A DNA stretch of 64,000 nt. Origin: Pegoplata infirma. Its lineage: Eukaryota > Arthropoda > Insecta > Diptera > Anthomyiidae. Of this stretch, positions 12,126-24,035 are shown piece by piece. The stretch covers positions 50,554,313 through 50,618,312 of the forward strand of contig OY992537.1 of the NCBI GenBank assembly GCA_963921195.1. Direction: 5' to 3'. Made by a program: the position numbers and the translations under genes. Position 1 is the stretch's first letter. Every line of letters begins with the position of its first letter. The notes beneath the pieces were generated by a model, which worked only from the letters and a program-made list of their open reading frames with translations, made no database searches and was not told where the DNA came from.

Positions 12126-12827
12126 AATACAATAAAAAAACGTTGGTATTTCCCTTTAAAACAATATGTATTTTGTTGTCGTTTATGCATCGTCAATCGT
12201 ATTCATTTTAGGTGATTATCCCCCAGATGAGAACAAGTTGATTTTAACAGGGGCATTTTTCATTTGATTCTAATTAAATTAGAAATTTTCTAATTAAATT
12301 TGAAATTTTCTTTTTTTTTTCAAATTTTAATTTAAGTCTTTCTAATTTTACCAAAATTTTTTTGGAATTGCAGTTTAATTTTCTCGAGTTTAAATTGGTA
12401 TTAATCGAATTACAATGAAATTTTCAAATTTTTCTAGTTCGAGGTCATTTTATGTTCCACATTATGAATAAGTATAACAAGTACTCATAGAGTTTCTGCT
12501 TTCAATAAATTTTTTAATTTTCATGAATGAACTGGCGATCGTTTCTTAAAAAAAACTAGGTAATATGATTCGAAATTTGACCAGAATTACATCCAAAAAT
12601 AATAAAAAGTAGACGTTAATTTCACATTGTTTAGCCGTCGGCAATTGTCTAATGCACTTCAAATAGTAGACAAATTCTGTTGTAAGGTTATCAATTTTAT
12701 CAAATTTGTATTAAAAATAATAAAAATTAGTTTATTATTAGAACTTTTAATTGTGCAATTAAAAAGCGTTTCTTCTAATTCTATGTCATTTTAAATTTCC
12801 CATTATGAATTAACATAACAAGTACTT
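12126..12827. other. AT-rich stretch, partly repeated
   Basis: About 12465-12545 (AGTACTCATAGAGTTTC, GAATGAACTGGCGATCG) is inverted at about 13640-13725 (CGATCGTCAATTCATTC, AAACTCTATGAGTATTT). The sequence therefore forms outer arms around the foldback copy at 12828. No gene is seen. Confidence 0.5.
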
Positions 12828-13480
12828 ATAACACCGTCCGACAGCCAATATTACTCATGAACCGCATGATACACGTCTGAAAGTAGAGATCGAATGGAAT
12901 AAAGCTGCATTTACAGTTTTTCGTTTCATAATCCTATTTCTTTTAAAAAGACTTTAAAATTTTAAAGGATACATTTTGTAAAATATTTTTCAAATATTTG
13001 TAGTTGTCCTAGGATGACATTGGTAATGGCAAATGAAAGTGGAGAATCTCCCCTATTTTTTTTATTTTACTATACTAGGCTTAAAGGATGTGAATAGTTA
13101 TTTAAAAACTTTATCAAAATATTTTGTTGAAAAATTTTAATGATATTGAAAGATACATTTTTGAAAGAACGTAACTAACCTCCTTTTTCCTGTTATGTCA
13201 AAATAATAAAAAAGAAAAATTAGAGGAGATCCTCCTCTTTGATTTGCTATCACTAGTGGCATTCTAGGACAAGTACTAATATTAAAAAAAATATTTTATA
13301 AAATTTAATCCTCTAAAACTTTGCAGTGCTTTTAAAAGGAAACCAGATCACGAAATTATAAACTTTAAATGCAGTTTTACTACATTAAGTCTCTAGTTTC
13401 AAACGTGCATTATCCTGTTCGTGTTTAACTACTTTTTTTCATTTTTGTCGAAAGGTGTAATGAGGAAATCGGAAAATTTC
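12828..13480. mobile_element. Foldback element, copy A (uninterrupted)
   Basis: The left arm (ACCGTCCGACAGCC, then CTGCATTTACAGTTTTTCG, then TTAAAAAGACTTTAAAATTT) is inverted in the right arm (CTAAAACTTTGCAGTGCTTT, then TTAAATGCAGTTTTAC, then CGTGCATTATCC). The arms are about 130 bp or longer. It contains the empty sites for two insertions present in copy B: GGACAAGTACTAATATT near 13268 and TCTCTAGTTTC near 13391. Confidence 0.75.
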
Positions 13481-14849
13481 CGAAACGATCCTCAGTTCAT
13501 TCCTGAAAGTAACCATTTTTTTTTTTTTAATTATCAAATTTGGGAATCATAGATTTCTTTCATATCTTTTTTTTACTAGCTTGAAATAATGGAGAATGCG
13601 TTGTTGTTGGACAGCAATAGTATTACTAACATTATTTTCTAACGAATTCTTATAATGGGAAATTGGAAATCCCCGACACGATCGTCAATTCATTCCTGAA
13701 ACTCTATGAGTATTTGTTAGAAGAATATCTTAATCACAGACAAATAGAGACACGATAACAAAAAAAAAAAAAAACTGAGAAAAAATATAGGGAGAAAACA
13801 GAGCGGGTTAAAACCTTAATATAGCGCCACTTTCTTCTTGTTAGAGAACAAAATAACAAAATTAACCATATGCTTCAAGACTACGTTTTTGATACATAAG
13901 TGTCGAGTCTGTATTAGTCTGTGAACTTAACAAAGAATGTAGAGTAGGATGGGCCGTTTAAACACTTTTTTTCTCTGATCGGAAACGGCTAACTAGAAAA
14001 AGTAGCTCACCCATACCAGAAACATACCAGAAAAATCTTTTTGAAATCGACCAATATCATCTGATCGTTCTATAATGTTTAAGTTTGGCATTAATTTTTT
14101 TTATGGAATGAAAAAACTTTTTTTTTTGATTTTTTAAGCCCGTGTAAAACTCGATTAAATGTGATGTGATCTGTAACGATCTGATTATATAAATGGTATT
14201 TAATCATATCTTTGATATCTGAAATTTGTCCCCAATTCCCAGATCTTAACAAATAAAATTACTAATCAGATCTACGTTGATCTAAAACTTGGGGACAAAC
14301 CTCGGATATAATGGATCTGATTAGATACAATTGATATAATTAGATCTTAATAGATCAGCCAGAATGTTATTAATAATAATAAATAATGTATAATTAATTA
14401 AGTTTTATATGGGTATTTTATTATTATTTTCTTGATAAGCTTATTAAACAAAAAAATAAAATCATTTTGGTCGGGCAAAGTTTTCCGCTCCAAAAGTGAC
14501 ATTGGGGCTGGCTATAATTTTTTTTTTAAGTTACTAAAATTGTACAATTGGGCGTCACGTAAAATTTGATTTTTCGAAATTCATGTCGTAATATCTGCCA
14601 AACGATGGCCACGTTGGAACTGATTGTGGGAAGATCATCCTAAGTCGGCAACATGCGGTCAAAATGGAATGAAAAAAATTAGGTAATTCGACCAAAATTC
14701 ATATCCCAATTTTTTAACCAAATCCGCCTCAAAAATTATGATATTTTTCGTACCTAATCGCTATTTTTATTACAGAGGCTAAGTTTTAAACAAAAAAATT
14801 ATTCTTTATCCAAATTGGTCTCAAAAGTTGAATAATGTTAAGCGTGTTA

Positions 14850-15151
14850 CCCAAGTAAAATGTGAAGGATTAGTACTGATCCGAAAAATGGATCGCGAAG
14901 ATTAGATCAGTTTTAATCGAACGGATACAATTTTATCCGAAAAATGGGTTTATCTAAATATATAAAACTATTTTTCGGATGAGATTGTATCCGTTCGATT
15001 AAAACTGATCTAATCTTAGCGATTCATTTTCGGATTAGTACTGATCTTTCAAATTTCGGATAAGTACTGATCTTATTTTGATGAGTACTGATCTTTCAAA
15101 TCACGGATAAGATGTGATATATAAAAATATATCTAAACATTTTTACTCGGG
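14850..15151. mobile_element. Palindromic MITE, 302 bp, TA target
   Basis: Termini CCCAAGTAAAA at 14850 and the inverse ACTCGGG at 15151 are flanked by TA on both sides. Most of the element is a palindrome: GATTAGTACTGATC, GATTAGATCAGTTTTAATCG and ACGGATACAAT recur inverted around a centre near 14960. GTACTGATCTTTCAAAT is repeated directly near the right end. Confidence 0.8.
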
Positions 15152-15842
15152 TATGTAAAAATATAAAAAAATTTAAAAATACGAGTTTGGTCTCATTATC
15201 CTGATCACCGTCTATGTACCAAAATCGGTGATCAGCATTTTTGGACCAAAATCGCGTTTTTATATTTTTTTTTCACATTTCTTGAATAACACATTCAACA
15301 TTGAATAACACATTCAAACCCTTGAGACCAATTTGGATAAAAAAATAATTTTTATATTTAAAAATCTGCATCTGTAAGCCAAAAAAAAATCCTTAATTTT
15401 GAGCAGGATTTGGTTAAAAAACTCGGACATGAATTTTGGTCGAAATACATAATTTTTTCCAACTTTGTCCGCTGGTTGCCGACTGAAGATGACCTTTCAA
15501 AATTCGCCATCGTTTTTCGCCATGGTTCGGCAGGTATTTTATATTCATAAAAAAAAGTTTTTTCCTTTCTGTGACATCGTTAAATAAGGTCCTTAAAAAG
15601 GACCAAAAATGCAATTTTGTTTTTTTGGACCCATTTTAATGCGTGATACAGATATCAAAGATAGATGAAATTTTTTTATGAATATAGTTTATCAAGAGCG
15701 ATAAAAAACTATTTTCTAAGCATGAAAAAGTTTATATAACATAAAAAGAAATAGAGTAATCCCCCAATATGAGTCAAACTAATTTTTTGATTAAAGTTGT
15801 TTTTATTTGACCTTTATATTTATAAATAAAAATGCCTTTAGT

Positions 15843-16172
15843 TCGAGCTCGAGGCCAGTAGTAAAAATAAATTTCATTTGTATTAGTTGCCGATATTTCG
15901 ATAATCTTTGAGTATCAACAACCTTGTGAAAAATAATTTATATTTAACACCGACTTTGAAATTATTGTTGTTTCTATTGCATCGTTTATTATTAAGCTGA
16001 GCTTATACTTTTTCTCTCAGTATAATAATAGACGATGCAATAGAAACCACAGTATTTTAAAGGGGTTAATATAAATTATTTTTTACAAGCCTAGATGATG
16101 ATACTCAAAGTGTAACGAAATATCGCTAACTAATAAAATAAAATTTATTTTTACTTCTAGCCTCGAGCTCGA
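15843..16172. mobile_element. Palindromic MITE, 330 bp
   Basis: Ends read CGAGCTCGAGGC inward, followed by AGTAAAAATAAATTT. The arms of about 155 bp include GATATTTCG, TTTGAGTATCA, AAAAATAATTTATAT and TTTCTATTGCATCGT in inverse copies. The centre near 16005 is AGCTGAGCTTATAC. No target duplication could be assigned because the end itself is palindromic. Confidence 0.8.
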
Positions 16173-16445
16173 AATAAAATCATTTTTTTACAAATGTTTA
16201 GAGGTCACTTTTGAATCAGAAATCTTTGTCCGACCAAAATCATTTTTTTTGGTTTAATAAACTGATCAAGTAAAATTGTAATTTTTTTTTTTTTTCGTTG
16301 TGAGAAAAAAATGAAGGCCAGATTTAAGCTTTAAAAAACGAACAGAAGATATAAACTGATTCCAAAAAGATCTTGCAGGTATGTTTCTGGTATGTGTGGG
16401 CTACTTTTTTCGGGTAGCCGTTTTCGATCAGATAAAAAAGTAAGA

Positions 16446-17299
16446 ACTGTTTATGTAAATTCATAACAAAGAACATCAAATGACCTCGAACTTGAATAAA
16501 CTCTTTTTCATTGCAGAATTAAAAGGCCGAATAAATAACTAATTGTTAATATTTTTAATAAAAATTAAGTAAACTTGATTTCAATTAGATTTTTAAAAAT
16601 TTTGAGAGTTTTAAATTTTTATATAAACTTTCGAATTAAATTATTTCTTTAATTTAGATTAATAATAAATAGGCAGATTTAGTAATAGTATAAAAAAAAT
16701 TTAATTATTTTTAAAAGTTTTTAATTTTTTTTTTAATTTATTATGTATAATATATAAAACACATATAACAACACTACAAGCACAACACCGATTAAATACT
16801 GCATTACAACATCGATTACATACCCAGAGCACAGAAAAAAAACATCGTTTAGAATTTTTTTTTAATAAAACGTTACACAACGAAAAACTTAAGCGATCGA
16901 TATTTTAATTTAAAAGTTTAGTTTTTTTGTTAATAATTTAAAACATTTATTTTTTTTGTAGAAAACCATCTAAGAAAAAAGCAACAATATATTTTTTAGC
17001 AAACCGAATAAAAAATTTTTTTTAGAAAATTTACAATTTAAAAATTTTTAACTTTTTAAATTTTAATTAATAACATTTAATGAAATCCTTGACATTTTTA
17101 AATTATATAGTTTCAGTTATATATTTTATTTTTAAAATCTTTCAACTTTCTGAGTTCAAACAATTTATTACAATTTTTATTTTTACATGAAATTGAAAAT
17201 GTCCTTCAACCCAAACTATAGCAATTCTAAAGTTGCATTAATGTCTTTGTTCTTTATTAAAAAAAAAAAAAACTAAAATTGAAATTGAAAAAAAAAAAA
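16446..17299. other. Extremely AT-rich stretch
   Basis: Mostly A/T runs. I see no frame, RNA gene or repeat boundary. Confidence 0.5.
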
Positions 17300-18490
17300 T
17301 AAAATGAAATATTTGAATCATTCATCCACCATCCTGCCTTTCTTTTTACAACCCACCCTTCCTCCCTCTTCATCAATATAAAGCGAAATATCGCATTTGC
17401 TAGTAGTAGTCCCTCTTTTATACAAAGAGCAACAAAAAAATTTTATGCTTTTGTCTCGTCACAGTCGGGATTTTTTGTAGTATTTGTTGCTTTTTTCTTT
17501 CAATGGTGATTTCTTTTTTTTTTTATTTTTGCTTTAATTTTTAATTTATTTTTTTTTTTCATCTTTTTTTTAGTTTTGCTTTTGTATTTTACACACTGTG
17601 TTTTTTTTTAGCATATTTTAGAGATGCTGATAGTAGTAGTAGGTGCAAAAAAAAAACGGTACTGGTATATGACGTCCTCGACGGCGCACAGCCGTAATAT
17701 TAAAGCGCACCAAGCGCACTAGTTGACGCCTAAACGTCTACTACGAATAACGTTTGTTGTAGCGAACCCCAATTTTGGTAATTTCAAATGGCGGCACTAA
17801 CACACTCATAAAAACTCTCATATATTCAACATCACTAACACATAAACACAATGATTGTATATAATTAAGCAGCAGCATCCTTTTTAAATAACAAGTATAG
17901 AGAGATTTATACTTAAATCCTTATTTTCACTCAAAATTCTGTTTTGGGTTTTAATTTTACTCACACTCACTTACAAAAGCTGGTATATACTTGTGTTGTG
18001 TCTATGTATTGGTATGAATTAAAACTTTCAACTCATACTTTTGTATAAAACTTAAGCAAAAATAATCTCTTTTACTCTCGTTTCTTATGACTCTCAAAGC
18101 CCTTAAAAATTTGTACTCATTTAAACTTACTACAGAAGCTGTTGCTGTATTTATCTAATTTTCATCTTTCATACAAAATTTCTATGGCAACCGGCTTTTT
18201 CATAATTTACCCGGGCCGGTTTAGCTTAGCCCGGGACCTGTTTGAGCTTTATTGTATTTTTATACTACAAAGTGTTTTTTTTTTATATATAAAAACTTTT
18301 CACTCATTATTCTAAAGTTGTACGAATATAGTGAATAGTTTTTTTTTGTTTAGTTCCGTTTTATATAAATGTTTGTATATTTTTCATACATTCAATTTTT
18401 ATCTTAAATTTTTGCTACATTGACCTTAAATTTATAGCAGAAAAATAGTATAATAGGCTTGTTTGTAATATATGAAGGTTTAATATTTAG
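17300..18490. promoter_or_regulatory. GC-richer, single-copy-like stretch (possible promoter, UTR or intronic control sequence)
   Basis: This interval matches nothing else in the window. It has a pyrimidine-rich block (about 17325-17375), and a locally GC-rich block at about 17660-17780 with ATGACGTCC, GACGGCGCACAGCC and AAGCGCACCAAGCGCAC. A GC-rich hairpin lies at 18210. No long frame is present. The contrast with the surrounding repeats suggests retained host sequence, perhaps a promoter or first non-coding exon. This is inference only. Confidence 0.3.
18210..18235. other. GC-rich hairpin
   Basis: CCCGGGC and GCCCGGG form a perfect 7-bp stem around a 12-nt loop. It stands out in DNA that is mostly A/T. 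Function unknown. Confidence 0.7.
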
Positions 18491-19159
18491 AAATATTTTT
18501 CACAAAGACTTAAAATATATAAAATTATTTCTTACAGCAAAATAATTTAAATAATACAATGGAAATTTTTCTTGACAACAGAGATGGTATTGCACGCATT
18601 AGAGTGGGATAAAATTTCAATATTTTAAGTACTGATATACACAGTAGGCGACAATACTTTGGAGACTTTTTTACAGTAGATGCAATTTGTAAAAGACAAA
18701 GTTAACAATACTAAAGGTTATTATTATACCGTCCAGCAGCCAATATTAAACATGAATCGGATGATATTTGCTGAAAGAAGAGATCAAATGGAGTACAACT
18801 GCATTTACAGTTTTTCATTTAGTGATCATGTTTCCTTTTAAAAGGACTTCAAAGTTTTAAAGGATACATTTTGTAAAATATTTTGTACTTGTCCTAGGAT
18901 GACACTGTTGACGTAAAATCTCCCTTTATTTTTCCATTTATATATTTTTTTTCTATATCAGTATAAAAGGATGTGAATAAAGTCATTTGAAAACTTTATC
19001 AACATATTTTGTTGAAAATTTTGAATGATATTGAAGGATATATTTTTTAAAGGACGTAACTTAACTTCTTTTTCCTGATATGTTAAACTTATGAAATAGG
19101 AAAATTAGGGGAGATCTTCCTCTTTCATTTACTATTAATAGTGGAATCCTGGACAAGTA

Positions 19160-19710
19160 CACTCAAAATAATCCTACAGTAGAAAATACAGTAAAAGTGT
19201 TATAACTTTAATTATACTACTTTTTTAGTAATTTGCAGTATAAATTTAGTTTTACAGTATAAATTTAGTTATTTTTTTGAAATTGGAATACTTTGAACTT
19301 TACTGAATACTGATTTTTTACCGATTTTTTAATAATTTTTGTTAGTAATTTTTAAAAATTTGGAAACTTACTTTTGACACCTAAAATGGTAAAATTTACA
19401 TTTTCGAATATTTTTTTTTTAAACGCAAATTTCCATTGAAAACAAAATAAATGTATAATTTTTTTTAAATTTCCGAAATAGATCATTGCCAGCCATCAAG
19501 TTCAATAATTATATTTTTTGAGACAATTTTTTTTATTAAAAAATTTGTCAAAATCGATTTTGGATAGGTTTTCGCTTTTAAATTTGTTTACCGTTTTTTT
19601 ATAACCGCGTTAGTAAAAATTGACTAACGCGTTGTAGGGCCCTTTAATACTAACATTTAGTAATAACTACCAACTTTTTAGTAAGGAATGCTGTAGGATT
19701 TCTATGAGTG
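19160..19710. mobile_element. MITE, 551 bp, TA target, with an empty site in copy A
   Basis: Left CACTCAAAATAATCCTACAG and right inverse (TGTAGGATTTCTATGAGTG) form the TIRs. TA flanks both sides (19158-19159 and 19711-19712). Copy A at about 13268 reads GGACAAGTACTAATATT without the insert, which confirms the TA target duplication. The interior contains GACTAACGCG and its inverse, and no coding frame. Confidence 0.9.
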
Positions 19711-19831
19711 TACAAATATTAAAAAAATATTTTATAAAATTTAACTCTTTAAAACTTTGAAGTCTTCTTAAAAGGAAATGGGATCACGAAATGTAAAACT
19801 GTGAATGCAGTTCTACTACATTTAGTCTCTA

Positions 19832-20686
19832 CACTCAAAATAATACATTAGTAGATTTGCTATTTTTTTTTTTTTGCTAATGCTGGTTAGCTAACTTTTA
19901 GCAAATTTTTAGTTGAGATTAGCATATTAGCAAAAATATCTTTTAAACTTCAATTAGCGCATTAGCAATAATTTTAAACAAAATTTGAACTAATTTCGTT
20001 GGCTAAATTTTAAATTGAGTTGACCAAATTTTTACAAGCTTTTTTGCTAATATTAGCAAAAATAAATGGTATTTTTTTTTTTTTTTTTATTTTCAGAAAA
20101 CTTAAAATGGCACTATCTCGGAAACTAAGCCAGATAGAGCAAAATGGAGGCCATTTTTGGTTCTCGGGCTTACCATAGTATCGCCGGTCCTCTTCACATG
20201 TGTGGACCCTAATGGGTCCACACTTTGAATCCAACTTTGGATCCAAAAAAGTTAGCATTCCCGAAAATTTTAAAATGCTCATATCTCGGTAAATATTGCC
20301 GACACAACAAAAAGTCCAAAAGCATTAATTAAAAGCTCTCCGAGTAATATTTTTGAAGTTATCGAGTTTTGTAATTCTCAAAACCCCAATGGTCCCCTAA
20401 AATCACGTATCTCAAAAACTAAGCAAGGTAGAGCGAAACGGACACAAATGTTGGATAAAAAACTATGACGGTTTTTAAGAAACCGAACTAGGTCTAGGCC
20501 AATCGGGGTCTGGACATATCGGGTCCGAACCCAATGGGGTCCTCAAATGTGTATGACCTAAGTTGAAATAAAAAAAAATTTAGTTAACTAATTTTTGGCA
20601 AAACATTTTTGCTAAATTTACCAAAAAAAATTGTGGGTTCAAAATCAGCAAATTTTCTTGTAGGTTTACAAGCTTTTTTTGCTAAC
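19832..20686. mobile_element. 0.85 kb CACTCAAAA element, copy 1, right end lost
   Basis: It starts at TA/CACTCAAAATAATAC. Subterminal words such as GCTAATATTAGCAAAAAT and GTTAGCTAAC recur. The conserved interior (CTATCTCGGAAACTAAGCC, GTATCGCCGGTCCTCTTCAC, TGTGTGGACCCTAATGGG) matches the copy at 37587-38464. The right terminus and about 12 bp of target present in copy A (GTTTCAAACGTG) are missing, so the end was deleted. Reverse-strand frames here are not real genes. Confidence 0.85.
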
Positions 20687-20759
20687 ATTATTCAGTTTGT
20701 GTTTAACGATTTTTTTTATTTTGGTCGCACGGTGCTATCAAACGAGTATTATTTTTAAA

Positions 20760-21039
20760 AATGTTATGTTTGTAATTTATAAAGCTTTAATTTAAGATGA
20801 ATAGCGTTCAGATTGAGTAAATAATAAATGTGCTATAAGAGTCGATCTGGAAAATGAAATTATTTGTAGACATTTTTTAAAACATATTTAGAAATATTTA
20901 CAAATCGATTTTTCCAAGTTCAAACATTAAAAATTTAAAAAATAGTCTAATAGTTTTTATTTAGTGAACAGATAATTTTTCCAACAACCCAAATAAACAG
21001 TGAAATTTTTTAAGTACAGTATGAAAAATTTTGGAAAAA
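20760..21039. other. AT-rich stretch, no gene
   Basis: No repeat boundary or frame recognised. It passes into decayed satellite. Confidence 0.4.
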
Positions 21040-22072
21040 TTTGGAATATCGAAATATAGAATTTTTCTATGGAAATAATTTGCGAATTTTTCTGTAGGGA
21101 AAAACTTTAAAATTTTTCTAAAGGAGAATTTTTTTTTTTACAGAAATTCTTCTATGAAAAATGTCTAAAAATCTTAAAATTTGGAATAATTTAAGAATTT
21201 TTTTAGAATTTTTCTAAAAGAAAAATCAGAGTATTTTTCTATAGGAAAAATCTGAAAATTTTTCTATAGAAAAAATCTGACAACTTTTTATATAAGAAAT
21301 ATTTTAGAATTTTTCTTTAGGAAAAATTTTAGAATTTTTCTTTAGGAAAAATATAGAATTTTTCTATGGGAATAATTTGCGATAGATTTTGAAGGGGAAA
21401 ACTTTAACATTTTACATTTTTCTATAGGAGAATTTTTTTACAGAAATTTTTCTATGAAAAATGTCTAAAAATCTTAAAATTTGGAATAATTTGCGATTTT
21501 TTTTAGAATTTTTCTAAAAGAAAAATCAGAGCATTATAGCACTATAGGAAAAATCTGACAATTTTTCTAAAGGAAAAATTTTAGAAATGTTTAAAGAAAA
21601 AATCTAAGAGTTTTTATAGGGAAAATCTAACAATCTTTTTTTTCGAAAAAGGAAAAATTATGTGAAAATTTTTTTCTTGATAAAATGACAAAATTTTTCT
21701 AATCTTATAATTTTTAAATTTTTAAAAAAAAAAATGTCTCGAAATATTTAAATTTTTCTATAAGAAAATATTCTTTAGGGAAAATTTTAAAATTTTCTAT
21801 AAAAAAAAAATATTAGAATCTGAGATTTTTTCTATAGGAAAAAATGACACAGAATCTGTGACTTTTTCTATTTAAAAAAGTCTCAGAACCTAAGACTTTT
21901 TTAGGAAAAACGATTACCAAATTCTGGGACCTTTTCTATAGAAAAAGAGCCTCAGAATCAGAGATTAAAAAAAAAAATGTCCCAAAATCTGAGAAAATGT
22001 TTTAGATTCTGAGACATTTTTCATAAAGAAAAATTTTCTGTAATAGGACTCAGACATTAAGACTTTGTCTAC
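21040..22072. repeat. Decayed relatives of the 35-bp satellite
   Basis: Irregular repeats of AGAATTTTTCTATAGGAAAA-type sequence with spacing near the satellite period. A near-duplicate block (about 21055-21200 and 21350-21500) shares TGGAATAATTTGCGA, TTTCTAAAAGAAAAATCAGAG and GTCTAAAAATCTTAAAATTT. Towards 21820-22040 the units approach the canonical AGAATCTGAGA form. Confidence 0.7.
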
Positions 22073-23547
22073 ACTCAAAACTCGGGATTTTTTTAATTTT
22101 ACAATCTTTGTACCAATAAAATTTTAAATTTACAACTTTTCGACGCGATGAAACTTACAAGCAATTCTCGTGTCTTTACTAGATTTTTTTAGAATTCGTA
22201 CTAGAATTCCTAGTAAAAATAACGAGCTTTTTGTATATTAACAAGCTTTTTGCTAATAAAATTGTAAATATACAACTTTTTTGACGCGACAAAACTTACA
22301 AGGAGTTCTCGTGACTGAACTATTTTTTTTTTGAAAACTGTCAGGTATTGGTAAAATGAATAACGAGACTTTTTCCAATAATTTGACAAGCTTTTCTTCT
22401 CTTTCTTTCCTTTTCTATGAGAAAAATTTCTAAAAATTTCTTAGATTCTTATCTTAGACTTTTCAATAGGTAATATGTCTCACAATCAGAAAATTTTTGA
22501 GAGTCTTAGACTTTATCTAAAGGAAGGGGTATCACAAAACTATACTTTTTCTATAAAAAAAAATTGTCAGAATCTACGAAATTGCCTTAAAAAAATTTAA
22601 TAAGCATTAAGGGTTTTGAATTTTTTTAATCTTTTTCTTCAGAAAAATAGAATAGAAAAAAATATTTTAGTACCTTAGATGTTTTCTTTGGAGAAAAAGT
22701 CAATAAATCTGAGAATTCTTCTATATGAAATTTTTTTTCTAAATATAGAAATTTTTTGGTAGGAAAATCTGAGAATTGTCTATATGGAAGTGTAGCAGAA
22801 CCAGATTTTTTTATTGAAAGAATTTTACAAATTCTAAAAGCTTTTCTGTAGAAAAATTTGTCAGAAGCTTAAAATTTTTATATTTGGGATAATGTCTCTT
22901 AAACTTTCTCTTTAAGCAAATAAATCAGACAAATTTTTAAAATCAGAAAATTTTTCTGGAATAAACATGTCTTTAATCTGATATACATTTTCTATTGGAA
23001 AATTGTTTTAGAATCTGAGTCTTCTGCTGTCAGAAAAATACTTAAGAACTTGAGAATTTCTTGAGGAGACATTTTTCAAAATATCAAAAATTTTCTTTAG
23101 TCCTGTAAGAAATATTGCTATACCAAAAATCATAATAAACACTAAACCTTAAATTATATTTCAAATCCGACCTGAGGTTCCTTGCAAAAAAAAATTTTTA
23201 AGTAAAAGAAATTTAAAAAAACTTTGTCAAATTACTAAAAAAAGTCTCATAATCCCATTTTACCAATATTTAACAGTTTTCCTTGTTTTTTAACAAACAA
23301 ATTTGGATCGAAATTTATTTTTTTTTTTGTAATTTTACGAATTTCCAAGATAATTTTACAAAAAAAAATATACTAAATTCTCGAGAATTCCTTGTAATTT
23401 CAATTCCGCCAAAAAAAACTTTAAATTTACAATTTTATTGGTAAAAAGCTTGTAAAATTACACAATTATTGGTAAAAAGCTTGTAAAATTACTAGGAATT
23501 CTCGTAAAATAGGAGGTTGCAAAAAATCCAGTAAAATTACGAAACCT
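22073..23547. repeat. TTGTAAAATTACTAGGAATT family around decayed satellite
   Basis: About 22073-22390 and 23190-23545 share repeated words: AATTTACAACTTTT, ACGCGA, AAAAAGCTTGTAAAATTAC and AGGAATTCTCGTAAAAT, ending in AAACCTCCTGT. The same family is at 48720-49140. The middle (about 22400-23110) is irregular satellite-like sequence. No coding signal. Confidence 0.6.
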
Positions 23548-23548
23548 C

Positions 23549-24035
23549 CTGTCCGTCTGTCCGTCTGTCTGTCTGTGGAAAATGCTGTCGCGGACAAAAT
23601 ATTGCACAGAGATGACTGAAACTTAACATATTTATTGGAAGTTCTCCCGAGAAGTTTGGTATTGCATTTGAGCGATATCGGTTAAGCGGTTCAAAAGTTA
23701 TGAACGAAAATGTAAGAACACCTAAAAAATTTCAGTACATTCAACATAACCTAAAAAACCAAAATGCTTTAATTCGGCTTCTGGTTGACATATGTGAACA
23801 TAATTGAACACCAAATGGTATTTAAACAAGCACGAACATATTTTTTGACAAAAAAAGAAAAAAATCGCGGATTTTTTTTTACCAAAATTTTTTTTCGCGG
23901 AAATTTTTTTTCAAAAAAAAATTTTTTTTTTCAAAAGTAATTTCCTTTTAAATAAAGTTTTTTTGCAATTATCTTTTTGAAATTGTGGAGGGTATCACTA
24001 CATTCGGCAAGGCCGAATTTAACTTTTTTACTTGT
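23549..24035. repeat. Hairpin-terminated repeat with CTGTCCGT microsatellite
   Basis: It opens with a CTGTCCGT/CTGTCTGT run, then GGTTAAGCGGTTCAAAAGTT, which also occurs near 57290. It ends with GGAGGGTATCACTAC, the hairpin at 24002 and TTAACTTTTTTACTTGTTT. The same module order recurs at 33640-34180, 35490-35600 and 57170-57350. No coding frame. Confidence 0.7.
24002..24018. other. Terminal hairpin, G-C state
   Basis: ATTCGGC, loop AAG, GCCGAAT: a perfect 7-bp stem. It lies between GGAGGGTA and TTAACTTTTTTACTTG. Confidence 0.85.

Larger units (their letters stand above)
13968..16445. mobile_element. Nested foldback structure of 2.5 kb
   Basis: Outer arms 13968-14050 and 16363-16445 share CTGATCGGAAACGGCTA, ACCAGAAACATACC and AATCTTTTTG in inverse orientation. 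Inner arms pair 14455-14520 with 16205-16245 (ATCATTTTGGTCGG, AAAAGTGAC), and 14560-14835 with 15300-15545 (CAAATTGGTCTCAA, CGACCAAAATTCAT, AGTCGGCAAC). Two palindromic MITEs sit inside. No transposase is present. Confidence 0.7.
18724..20760. mobile_element. Foldback element, copy B, interrupted by two insertions
   Basis: The same family as 12828-13480. The left arm is ACCGTCCAGCAGCC, CTGCATTTACAGTTTTTC, TTAAAAGGACTTCAAAG. The right arm is TTTAAAACTTTGAAG, TTAAAAGGAAATGG, TGAATGCAGTTCTAC. It continues after the second insertion as GTGTTTAACGATTTTTTTT, GGTCGCACGGTG. The insertions are at 19160-19710 and 19832-20686. Confidence 0.75.
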
